The notes under the pieces are model-generated. The model was not told where the DNA came from. It saw only the letters and a list, made by a program, of their open reading frames with translations, and made no database searches. Below are positions 1-8,729 of a DNA stretch of 64,000 bases, piece after piece. This DNA comes from Alteromonas lipotrueiana. GTDB lineage: Bacteria > Pseudomonadota > Gammaproteobacteria > Enterobacterales > Alteromonadaceae. The stretch spans positions 1-64,000 of the forward strand of contig NZ_JAESDK010000014.1 in assembly GCF_019249245.1 (NCBI RefSeq), written 5' to 3'. Within the stretch, counting starts at the first letter, position 1, and each line of letters opens with the position of its first letter. A program made the position numbers and the translations under genes.

Positions 1-1717
<1,717 letters not shown>

Positions 1718-2016
1718 CAACCCGAAGCGGCTTTTTACCTACAGACACTTGCGTTGCAAGTGGTCGGGAAGATTTGTTTTACCGCAAGCTGCGAGCTTGC
1801 TGACAAATCTTATCCTCGCTAAAGAGGGGTAGAGCTTAGGGTTGTTGAAAGACAAGCTATACAAGTGAGAGTAGTTGAGTTACTCACCGATTGATTGAAT
1901 ATCAGATTTCCCAAATTGTTATGTTTTAAAAGTAAGGCTGACTTGACGCGCAACTGAGCGTACCGATAGTCCTCCTTGCGCAGAATATGAAAAGATATTC
2001 TGCACGATAGTTTTTT

Positions 2017-2134
2017 GCTTGGCGGCCATAGCGACGTGGCACCACCTGATCCCATTCCGAACTCAGCAGTGAAACACGTTAGCGGCGATGGTAGTGTGGG
2101 GATTCCCCATGTGAGAGTAGCACACCGCCAAGCT
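2017..2134 (+). rRNA. rrf: 5S ribosomal RNA
   Basis: The sequence starts GCTTGGCGGCCATAG and ends with CACCGCCAAGC, which pair to form helix I. The internal segment matches the conserved bacterial 5S pattern, including CCTGATCCCATTCCGAACTC. It lies about 300 nt after the 23S end and just before a strong terminator, as expected for the tail of a 16S-23S-5S operon. Ends are accurate to a few bases. Confidence 0.96.
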
Positions 2135-2145
2135 CCCATCACACG

Positions 2146-2177
2146 AAAAAGCCCACTCATTTGAGTGGGCTTTTTTC
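2146..2177 (+). terminator. Rho-independent terminator of the rRNA operon
   Basis: The stem AAAGCCCACTCA / TGAGTGGGCTTT has a very short TT centre and runs into a T-run (TTTTTTC). It begins about 12 nt after 5S, so it ends the rRNA transcript. Confidence 0.92.
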
Positions 2178-2217
2178 GTATATGCGCAGCATAGCTGCGC
2201 CACTCTTGCATACAGAA

Positions 2218-2364
2218 CCTAACCCATCGGATATTTGAGCTACGCGTTCGGAAACATCCATGTTGGTTAGTGCCAGGACGTACGTCCTGTACGCCCGTTC
2301 GTTCCTTTTAAGGTGACGTTAAGTCACCTTAAATTTGCGTTGCAAACCGGAGCCTCACCCATCC
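2218..2364. repeat. rRNA-flank repeat B, copy 1
   Basis: About 147 bp that reappears at 2878-3106. It contains the perfect 14-bp palindrome AGGACGTACGTCCT at 2275-2288 and an 11-bp perfect inverted repeat with a 5-nt loop at 2307-2333 (stem TTTAAGGTGAC). No coding potential was recognised. A short palindromic hairpin, GCGCAGC-ATA-GCTGCGC, lies just before it at 2184-2200. Confidence 0.85.
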
Positions 2365-2445
2365 CTGGTACAGCCACCAGTCTCGCCCTCCATGGCGAGC
2401 CGCTCCGGTTGCTGCGAATGTCTGAGGACATTCGGTCAACCTACG

Positions 2446-2650
2446 CCCCCATGTGAGAGTAGCACACTGTCCCTTGCCGGCTACGGAGCTCCTCATTCTA
2501 AGAAAAACTGTTTCTCAGCGAGAACCATCCGAAAGGGTGGCCCTTTTTTGTGTCTGTTGTTTACTAATTTTATTAGGGTTATTTGACTATTGCGGATAGC
2601 CCTTTTACTCAGAAGAGCCCTGGCGTGCTCCATCACATGGGAAACCTAAC
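2446..2650. repeat. rRNA-flank repeat A, copy 1, with 5S 3' fragment
   Basis: About 205 bp duplicated at 2680-2884, offset 234 bp. Its first 20 or so bases repeat the 3' part of the real 5S gene (2107-2127 in that gene), but the rest of 5S is absent, so it is a 5S remnant and not a gene. At 2525-2549 a CCATCC-GAAA-GGGTGG hairpin is followed by CCCTTTTTT, a terminator-like structure as would follow a 5S gene. I infer debris of another rRNA operon tail. Confidence 0.85.
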
Positions 2651-2679
2651 CCCTCGCTCGTTACGCTCACCGCTCTTCA

Positions 2680-2884
2680 CCCCCATGTGAGAGTAGCACA
2701 CTGTCCCTTGCCGGCTACGGAGCTCCTCATTCAAAGAAAAACTGTTTCTCAGCGAGAACTATGCGAAAGGGTGGCGCTTTTTGTATCTGTTGTTTACTAA
2801 TTTTATTAGGGTTATTTGACTATTGCGGATAGCCCTTTTACTCAGAAGCGCACTGGCGTGCTCATCCCATGGGAAAACTAACCC
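2680..2884. repeat. rRNA-flank repeat A, copy 2, with 5S 3' fragment
   Basis: Second copy of the element at 2446-2650, again opening with the 5S 3' fragment (about 2681-2702). The terminator-like hairpin has decayed in this copy: ATGC-GAAA-GGGTGGCG can no longer pair fully. Apart from scattered substitutions the two copies are collinear. Confidence 0.85.
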
Positions 2885-3106
2885 ATCAGATATTTGCGCT
2901 GCGCCTTCGGAAACATCTATGTTGGTTAATGCCGGGGCGTACCGGTAAACCGGTCCAGCCCCTTGCAGAGCTCGGGGCGTTCCCACGGCGCGAATGAAAC
3001 TATTCATTCACTTCTTTCCGTGTCCACCCTGTACGCACGTTCGTTCCTTTTAAGGTGACGTTAAGTCACCTTAAATTTGCGTTGCAAACCGACGCCTCAC
3101 TCCTTC
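2878..3106. repeat. rRNA-flank repeat B, copy 2 with about 80 bp extra
   Basis: Second copy of the element at 2218-2364, interrupted by about 80 bp unique to this copy (about 2941-3026). The 11-bp inverted repeat is retained exactly at 3049-3075. Together with the A copies the order is B-A-A-B. No open reading frame here resembles a known protein. Confidence 0.8.
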
Positions 3107-3601
3107 CTCCTAGCCGGCCGTAAATCACTGACATAGTCACTTATAGTCACTTACGAAACATAATGGTTAGCACAGGCACTATATTAGAATATTTTTATAA
3201 AAAGAGTTTCGGTGTAGTAGGGTTTAAGGTGCTTATAAAAAGTTATATCTTTTAATTCGTATAATAAAATATTCACTCCTCAATAGGGACTTTCAAAGAT
3301 GAGATCTATTGTAGGGTGAATTAATATTATTCAGAATAAAAGCTGCCAGAAATGCACTTAAGTTTATCTGTTTCAAGGCCTGGCTAGTGGTTTAACAGAA
3401 GCTAAACGCCTGCAACCGCTCCACTTGAAGTTAGTTAAAATTGCAAAAGAAAAGTATCTGCTATTAAGATTTCGTCGCTTTCGCAAATGGACATGTGCTT
3501 ACCCTCACACTACTTGATGGCCGATTGCAAACATCAACTTTGGTCTTTTGAGGTAAGAATGGCTTGTTTTAAACGTATAAAATTAAATTTTAAAAGGCAC
3601 C
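3107..3601. other. Non-coding stretch upstream of the EAL gene
   Basis: About 495 bp of A+T-rich sequence with no recognisable gene. It contains short direct repeats of GTCACTTA near 3135-3155, and an imperfect inverted repeat at 3271-3321 (ATTCACT-CCT-CAATAG against CTATTG-T-AGG-GTGAAT; 15 paired bases, two single-base bulges, 19-nt loop). No convincing promoter for the downstream gene was identified. Confidence 0.6.
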
Positions 3602-4408
3602 ATGAAATTTTCAAACGTATCAGCAAGTGAACTCCCTTTGTATATTATTGAGCAGAATGCCAATGAATTACCGTGTGAGGGGTGCCGGAATGGCGAAGCG
3701 CTCCCTTTCGATTTTACAATGGCTTTTCAACCCTTAGTGGATCTGGAGCATCGTAAAGTAATAGGGTATGAAGGCTTGGTACGTGGGTTAAATAATGAGC
3801 CGGCTTATACCATTATTGAGAAAGTGAAAGCAGAATATATTTACCGCTTTGATCAGGCATGCAGAGTTAAAGCGATCGCCTTAGCAGCTGAAGCTGATAT
3901 TAAGGAACGACTCAATATTAATTTTATGCCCGGCGCCATATACCGTCCGGATATATGTATAAAAACGACCCTGAAAGCGGCGCAAAAATACGGCTTTCCA
4001 TTGTCCAGGATTACTTTCGAAGTGGTCGAAAGCGCCCATATAACCGATACCGCGCATTTGCAGCGTATCATTGATTATTACAAAGAAATGGGCTTTGCCA
4101 CTGCTCTTGATGATTTTGGCTCAGGCTACGCTAATCTAGACTGGCTGGCAGATCTGTCTCCAGATAGTATAAAAATTGATATGCACCTGATTAGAGATAT
4201 AGACAAAAATCATAAAAAGAAAGCTATCGTTAGTACCCTGACCTCGTTGTGTCGGCAGCTTGATATTGATGTACTGGCAGAGGGGGTCGAAACAAAAGCG
4301 GAAAGGGACACATTGGCCGAAATGGGGGTGGTTAAACAACAAGGCTATTTCTTTAGTAAACCCCAGTTCGAATCCTTTGAAACAGTCGCGTTAGAATTAT
4401 TCTGTTAA
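3602..4408 (+). CDS. Stand-alone EAL-domain protein, probable c-di-GMP phosphodiesterase
   Basis: 268 aa, essentially one EAL domain (about residues 38-265) that hydrolyses cyclic di-GMP. The metal and substrate residues are all recognisable: Glu57 in YEGLVRG, Asn107 in LNINF, Glu140 in TFEVVES, Asp170-Asp171 in LDDFGSGYANL, Lys191 in IKID, Glu227 in LAEGVE and Gln247. The EAL motif itself reads EGL. The wording of the motifs resembles the EAL subclass found in BLUF-EAL proteins, but no BLUF or other sensor domain is present. The short N-terminus carries a CEGC pair (Cys25, Cys28). The start has an AAAAGG ribosome site. It stands alone, with a terminator downstream, so the input signal is unknown. 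Confidence 0.9.
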   Translation: MKFSNVSASELPLYIIEQNANELPCEGCRNGEALPFDFTMAFQPLVDLEHRKVIGYEGLVRGLNNEPAYTIIEKVKAEYIYRFDQACRVKAIALAAEADIKERLNINFMPGAIYRPDICIKTTLKAAQKYGFPLSRITFEVVESAHITDTAHLQRIIDYYKEMGFATALDDFGSGYANLDWLADLSPDSIKIDMHLIRDIDKNHKKKAIVSTLTSLCRQLDIDVLAEGVETKAERDTLAEMGVVKQQGYFFSKPQFESFETVALELFC

Positions 4409-4501
4409 CGCATTAAACGTTATCTGCTCGTACACAAATTTATTCAACAGCACATTGGAAAAGCGCAGTTAACTGAGCACTGTTCTTACTGTTATATAAA
4501 C

Positions 4502-4531
4502 TAGCCCGGCTTTGCTGCCGAGCTAATTTTT
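4502..4531 (+). terminator. Terminator after the EAL gene
   Basis: The stem TAGC-c-CGGC / GCCG-a-GCTA has a 6-nt loop and one internal mismatch and runs into ATTTTT. It lies between the EAL gene and the convergent catalase gene and may serve both. Confidence 0.7.
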
Positions 4532-4577
4532 CAATTATCAAGCGTTACGTAGTGTAGTCTGGCATGTTTTGTAAATC

Positions 4578-6035
4578 TCACCCAAGGCGGTTGAGTACTT
4601 CTTGTCTCACACATTTTCCATAGTCTGCATGGGCATTGTCATATTGTTCAAACATGGCTTGCTGAACATCCAGCGTACACTGGCTTAACCCATCGGCAAT
4701 ATTATTTACCAACTGATTTTTCTGATCTTCACTCATCATGCAGAATAAATCACCAGCCTGGCTAAAGTTATCCTCATCCCGGTTATCGTAAATATCTAAC
4801 CAGGCATTGTGTTCCAGTGCCATTGGGGGCTCTTGGACCTCAGACACTTCAACAGGCGCCCCATTATCACCACGGTTATTTGGATAAAAGTTGGCTCCGC
4901 TACCTGCAATACTTGGTGTAATGCCAGCAAAGGCACCATCGCGCTGATAGTTATGTACCGGACAGCGCGGCGCATTTACCGGAATCTGGTTGTAGTTTGC
5001 GCCAATCCGGTAACGGTGGGCATCCTGATACGCCAGTAGGCGAGCCTGTAGCATCCGATCAGGTGATACACCCACACCCGGTACCACATTACTTGGCGCA
5101 AATGCCGCTTGTTCATTTTCGGCAAAGAAATTATCTACATTACGGTTAAGTTCAAGCTGCCCCACCTCAATTAACGGATAATCACTGTGTGGCCATACCT
5201 TTGTTACATCAAACGGATTAATTCGATAATTTTTTGCTTCTTCCTCGGTCATAATTTGCACATTCACCGTCCATGACGGGAACTCACCTTTGTCTATGCT
5301 TTCGACCAAATCCTGCTGCGCGCCGAACGCCGGTCGGGTGGCTGCTTCTTCATTGGTCAGGGTTTTGATGCCCTGATTGGTTTTAAAGTGCCATTTAACC
5401 CAGAATCGCTCGCCTTTTTCGTTCCAAAAGCTAAGGGTGTGAGAGCTATAGCCATTTACATGACGATACGACAAGGGAATACCCCGGTCAGACATCAAAA
5501 TGGTCGACTGGTGTAGCGACTGTGGGTTGTTCGCCCAAAACTCATAAATAGCCTGGGGGTCGGGCAAATTCGTTCTTGGGTTCTTCTTCTGACTATGGAT
5601 AAAGTCTGGGAATTTTATTCCATCACGCAGAAAAAATACCGGGGTGTTATTGCCTACAATATCCCAGTTACCTCGGTTGGTATAAAATTTAAGCGCAAAA
5701 CCACGAGGATCCCGAGCATAATCACTGGAATCCTGGCCGTCGCCCACTGTCGAGAAGCGCAAGAAGATATCAGTTTGCTGACCAGGCTCCTGTAAAAAAT
5801 CGGCCACAGTATAGTTGTGTAAGCTTTTGGTCAGAGTAAAGGTACCGTAAGCTGCGCTACCGCGAGCATGCACAACACGTTCGGGGATACGCTCCCGGTT
5901 AAAGTGGGCCAGTTTTTCAAACAGGTAATGATTATCAAAGGTTACCGGTCCGCGAGCACCGGCCGTACGGCTTTGATTATCATTGGCAACGGGGGCCCCT
6001 GCACTGGTAGTCATTGGACAACGTTTATTCGACAT
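4578..6035 (-). CDS. katA: Monofunctional haem catalase
   Basis: 485 aa small-subunit catalase that converts hydrogen peroxide to water and oxygen. The essential residues are His56 (VVHARG), Asn129 (VGNNTPVF) and the haem-ligand Tyr336 (RLLAYQDAHR); the 73-residue His-Asn spacing equals that of known catalases. Sequence wording is closest to the B. subtilis KatA type. I place the start at the ATG at 6035 because GGAGGA lies 5-6 nt upstream; an upstream in-frame ATG at 6104 would add a 23-residue tail with no similarity. There is no signal peptide, so it should be cytoplasmic. A 24-bp inverted repeat upstream (6112-6135) may be its operator. It is monocistronic. Confidence 0.96.
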   Translation of the reverse strand: MSNKRCPMTTSAGAPVANDNQSRTAGARGPVTFDNHYLFEKLAHFNRERIPERVVHARGSAAYGTFTLTKSLHNYTVADFLQEPGQQTDIFLRFSTVGDGQDSSDYARDPRGFALKFYTNRGNWDIVGNNTPVFFLRDGIKFPDFIHSQKKNPRTNLPDPQAIYEFWANNPQSLHQSTILMSDRGIPLSYRHVNGYSSHTLSFWNEKGERFWVKWHFKTNQGIKTLTNEEAATRPAFGAQQDLVESIDKGEFPSWTVNVQIMTEEEAKNYRINPFDVTKVWPHSDYPLIEVGQLELNRNVDNFFAENEQAAFAPSNVVPGVGVSPDRMLQARLLAYQDAHRYRIGANYNQIPVNAPRCPVHNYQRDGAFAGITPSIAGSGANFYPNNRGDNGAPVEVSEVQEPPMALEHNAWLDIYDNRDEDNFSQAGDLFCMMSEDQKNQLVNNIADGLSQCTLDVQQAMFEQYDNAHADYGKCVRQEVLNRLG

Positions 6036-6111
6036 ACATTCCTCCATCATCTGTCGTAGCACCAAAAAGCTCTGGCCCCTTAATGCGCAGCTAGAATAAA
6101 CCATAGTTTTT

Positions 6112-6135
6112 TTGAATCAAAAAACATTGATTCAA
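6112..6135 (-). promoter_or_regulatory. Inverted repeat overlapping a possible catalase promoter
   Basis: TTGAATCAA-AAAACA-TTGATTCAA is a perfect 9-bp inverted repeat with a 6-nt spacer, about 77 bp before the catalase start. On the minus strand TTGATT (-35 like) followed after 16 nt by TATTCT (-10 like) would place the right half of the repeat inside the promoter. It does not match the OxyR ATAG pattern. The regulator is unknown. Confidence 0.5.
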
Positions 6136-6362
6136 TTGTTATAATCTATTTAAGCTATCCTAATCGATATTTCGAATGAAATTAAATAAGCGATGATAAT
6201 TTGTGATTAACTGCGAAAGGACTAAAAAGACAGGGGGAGGCGAACGAAACCTAAAGACAGGCTCTTGAGCCTCATATCCATGGCTAAGAACGGTGAGCCT
6301 TACAGGCACGCTCGTTGCCGATAAACATTTTAATTGGATATAAGATAGGAAAAGGTAGGTAA

Positions 6363-6400
6363 TTAATGGTGTACTAACGGTCATGTTAGTACACCATTAA
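6363..6400. repeat. 16-bp perfect inverted repeat
   Basis: TTAATGGTGTACTAAC and its exact reverse complement flank the 6-nt loop GGTCAT. It lies in the 475-bp gap between catalase (leftward, starts 6035) and the DUF1499 gene (leftward, ends 6511). It is followed by TCAATTTTTG, which gives only a weak terminator on the plus strand. A second, weaker hairpin (AGGCTC-TTTATT-GAGCCT, 6450-6467) nearer the DUF1499 stop may be that gene's terminator. Nothing else was seen in the gap. Confidence 0.75.
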
Positions 6401-6510
6401 TCAATTTTTGCAAAGGTTTACCCGGATGACTTTACCCTTGCAAAACCAGAGGCTCTTTATTGAGCCTGCAATACGCTTCTAAAAAAACTTATCTCAGTTT
6501 TTAACTGAGG

Positions 6511-7233
6511 TTAGTTAGCAGGAGAATTCGTACGCTCACGTAAGGTTTCAAAAAAGGTATTAATACGCTCAGCATTTTTGCCTAAGTCGCTACCACCTAC
6601 CCGTGACTTGCTGCGTACATCTACTAGTGTTTTTTCGCCTTGGGTGGTAAGTCGTATTACCACATCATCTTTAAAGCCGAACCACAACGTAGTATCAGTT
6701 GCTTCAATCGTGTGGTTTTCTGTATTGCTTGCAGCTATCTCCCAGCCTAAATCTTTTACAGTGCTTAACGCATGTGGATAAAGCTCACTGATAGAGGCGG
6801 CAAATACTTGAGTTTTTAAATCAGGGTAAGCATCTAATTGCTGCTTTGTAATCTCCCCACCTTCATAAGCTACCGGGTTAGGGGCGTCTTTACGAAGCTC
6901 AATGATCGCATCAAACATGGGCGGATTGTTAACGTCAGTGGTTATGTCATGAATAGGGGGAACCGATTTGACTTTGTTCATCATACTTAGCGGCATGCCG
7001 ATAGTAATTAATGCCAGAATGGCGTAAACAAACGTGGCCCCCCAACGGATATTTTTTCGTACGAACAATACTTGTAAAAGAATAAGCACCAGCGCAGCGC
7101 CACCAATATAAACCCCATACCGCAGTAGCGTAAACGACATATTTAACTCCATACCAGCAAACTGGTAAAGAGGACCTGCTAAAACAACCATCAAGAATCC
7201 GATGATACTGGTTAGCGCAACTAAAAATTTCAA
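6511..7233 (-). CDS. DUF1499 family membrane protein
   Basis: 240 aa. Three hydrophobic segments occupy about residues 1-95 (around 3-25, 35-58 and 67-88), followed by a soluble C-terminal domain (about 105-235) with the DUF1499 signature, including the SRVGGSDLGKNAERI stretch. The function of the family is not established. An AAGGAA ribosome site lies 4 nt before the ATG. It is divergent from the J-domain gene at 7348 with a 114-bp shared upstream region, and no neighbour suggests a pathway. Confidence 0.85.
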   Translation of the reverse strand: MKFLVALTSIIGFLMVVLAGPLYQFAGMELNMSFTLLRYGVYIGGAALVLILLQVLFVRKNIRWGATFVYAILALITIGMPLSMMNKVKSVPPIHDITTDVNNPPMFDAIIELRKDAPNPVAYEGGEITKQQLDAYPDLKTQVFAASISELYPHALSTVKDLGWEIAASNTENHTIEATDTTLWFGFKDDVVIRLTTQGEKTLVDVRSKSRVGGSDLGKNAERINTFFETLRERTNSPAN

Positions 7234-7347
7234 ATGATGTTCCTTCTTTTTTATTGTTAATATTTTAGTGAAATTAAAGCAATCAGGTACTTATTTCCTG
7301 TAATGTAAAACTAAGCTTTATTTTAAGCTACGTAAATAGGATATTTT

Positions 7348-7974
7348 GTGAGCAAAAGCGATCATCCACTGCTTCAGGTACTCAAACAAGCTGTTTATAC
7401 AGAGCGCCCATTACTACGTGAAGGGGTCTCTGAATATCAATTGATACGCAAGCTGTCAGGTGCGCCGTACTTTATTTTTGACGCTGAGGCGCTGCGCGAA
7501 AACCTGACCCTGTTTCAAACTCATTTTTTGCTGTTTCATTGTTTATACCTGCTTCAGCAGGAATGGAGTCAAAAGGGTGAAAACTTAACGGTCAGTGCAT
7601 TGCGTATCCATTTAAGCACATATACTGAGCCGACACAGGTGCAGCTACCCGCTGTTGCCACCCCACTAAAAAGTTATTATTTAAACTGGGACAATTTTGT
7701 ACAAACAGCAAGCTCAGACATTGCGGTTATGTTAGATAATTTTTGGCAAAAGATGTTCACACTGCCAGAAACCATAACCCGGACTGATATTGATGATGCT
7801 GTTCGCATCTTACAATTGAATGAAACTCAGTGGCAGCATACTGCTATGCTAAAGCAGCAATATCGAAAACTGCTGCATCAGTGCCACCCTGACAAGGGCG
7901 GTGATCATCAGTCCACTCAGCAGCTTACTCAGGCCTATCAATTGCTGCTTAAAGTAAATAGTAACGCAGTATAG
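7348..7974 (+). CDS. DnaJ-related protein with C-terminal J domain
   Basis: 208 aa starting at a GTG preceded by AGGA. The N-terminal about 135 residues match the pattern of the gammaproteobacterial DNAJ_related family. The C-terminal about 60 residues form a J domain with the HPD motif intact (CHPDKGGD, about residues 177-184), so it can be expected to stimulate the ATPase of an Hsp70 (DnaK). Unlike true DnaJ it lacks the Gly/Phe, zinc and client-binding domains and carries its J domain at the end. Client and partner are unknown. It converges on the TetR gene; a TCAATATATTGA palindrome lies between them at about 7976-7987. Confidence 0.82.
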   Translation: MSKSDHPLLQVLKQAVYTERPLLREGVSEYQLIRKLSGAPYFIFDAEALRENLTLFQTHFLLFHCLYLLQQEWSQKGENLTVSALRIHLSTYTEPTQVQLPAVATPLKSYYLNWDNFVQTASSDIAVMLDNFWQKMFTLPETITRTDIDDAVRILQLNETQWQHTAMLKQQYRKLLHQCHPDKGGDHQSTQQLTQAYQLLLKVNSNAV

Positions 7975-7996
7975 TCAATATATTGATACTGCTGTT

Positions 7997-8620
7997 TTAG
8001 CTGGCAGCGGGCTGTAAAATACTTTTGAAAAAAAGCTGCATCATAGGAGGAACGTCCTGCTTTAGCGTAAATTGGCGGGGAGAATCAAGGTACTCGCTTA
8101 CCACACCCCGAATAAAGCAGTTTACCGATAACGCCAGCATTCTTGGGTCTGCTGACATAGGCAGGGTTTGTTGTCGCTGCGCTTTTTCAAAATACGCTTC
8201 AAACGCTTTAAGTTTTTCTTGTTTTTTTACATTAAAACGATTTTTGCAAAATGCTAATTCACCTGAATAGTCGCATTTGAACATAAACAACTGTATTGCT
8301 TTACGTAACTGCTCGTCTTCTTCTAATGCTAAAATTAAGGTAGTACAGATATGCTGAAGCTGTTCAACGGGGTTGGGGTGGTCAACTTCAAGCCCTTCAA
8401 GAATTTGTTCGATAAAGGGCGTATGAAGCTTTTCATGTAATGCTTCGAATATCTCAACCTTATTTTTGAAATGCCAGTATACCGCCCCCCGGGTGACCTC
8501 AGCCGCCCTGGCCACTTCTTCTAACGAGGCCTTGGCTACTCCCCGTTCAAAAAACACATTAATAGCAGCTTCAAGAATAGCTTGTTTGGTTTGTTCAGCT
8601 TCTTCTTTGGTTCGACGCAT
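7997..8620 (-). CDS. acrR: TetR/AcrR-family repressor of the adjacent efflux operon
   Basis: 207 aa from the ATG at 8620, chosen because MRRTKEEAEQTK then aligns with the start of AcrR; an in-frame ATG at 8656 would add 12 residues. The helix-turn-helix is at about residues 30-50 (VARAAEVTRGAVYWHFKNK), and the rest is the all-helical TetR ligand-binding domain. The family binds as a dimer to a palindromic operator and lets go on binding a drug. It lies divergently 110 bp from the efflux adaptor gene, and the shared region has a plausible operator at 8649-8672. I infer repression of the efflux genes and perhaps itself. Confidence 0.88.
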   Translation of the reverse strand: MRRTKEEAEQTKQAILEAAINVFFERGVAKASLEEVARAAEVTRGAVYWHFKNKVEIFEALHEKLHTPFIEQILEGLEVDHPNPVEQLQHICTTLILALEEDEQLRKAIQLFMFKCDYSGELAFCKNRFNVKKQEKLKAFEAYFEKAQRQQTLPMSADPRMLALSVNCFIRGVVSEYLDSPRQFTLKQDVPPMMQLFFKSILQPAAS

Positions 8621-8642
8621 AATAGGTAACTTCCGCTTCAAT

Positions 8643-8672
8643 TTGACAGCATACATACAAGAACGTATCTTT
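8643..8672 (+). promoter_or_regulatory. Promoter of the efflux operon with embedded AcrR-type operator
   Basis: TTGACA at 8643-8648, a 17-nt spacer and TATCTT at 8666-8671 form a good sigma-70 promoter reading rightward. The spacer contains ATACATACA, then CGTATCTTTAT, partly resembling the E. coli AcrR site TACATACA-N8-TGTATGTA. Transcription would start near 8678, which excludes translation starts upstream of that point for the adaptor gene. Confidence 0.65.
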
Positions 8673-8729
8673 ATGACGTTAATGGTTCAGAATCATTTTG
8701 TCCAGCGTATATTCGGGAAAACAAATACT

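Noticed and set aside
2335..2586. Open frame of 83 codons in the rRNA-flank repeats
   Set aside because: It lies across the repeats and the 5S remnant, and its translation has no recognisable features.
2759..3007. Open frame of 82 codons on the minus strand in the same repeats
   Set aside because: It is not preserved between the repeat copies and has no ribosome site or similarity.
4366..4377. GTTCGAATCC resembling a tRNA T-loop
   Set aside because: It lies inside the EAL coding sequence and no acceptor, D or anticodon arms can be formed around it.
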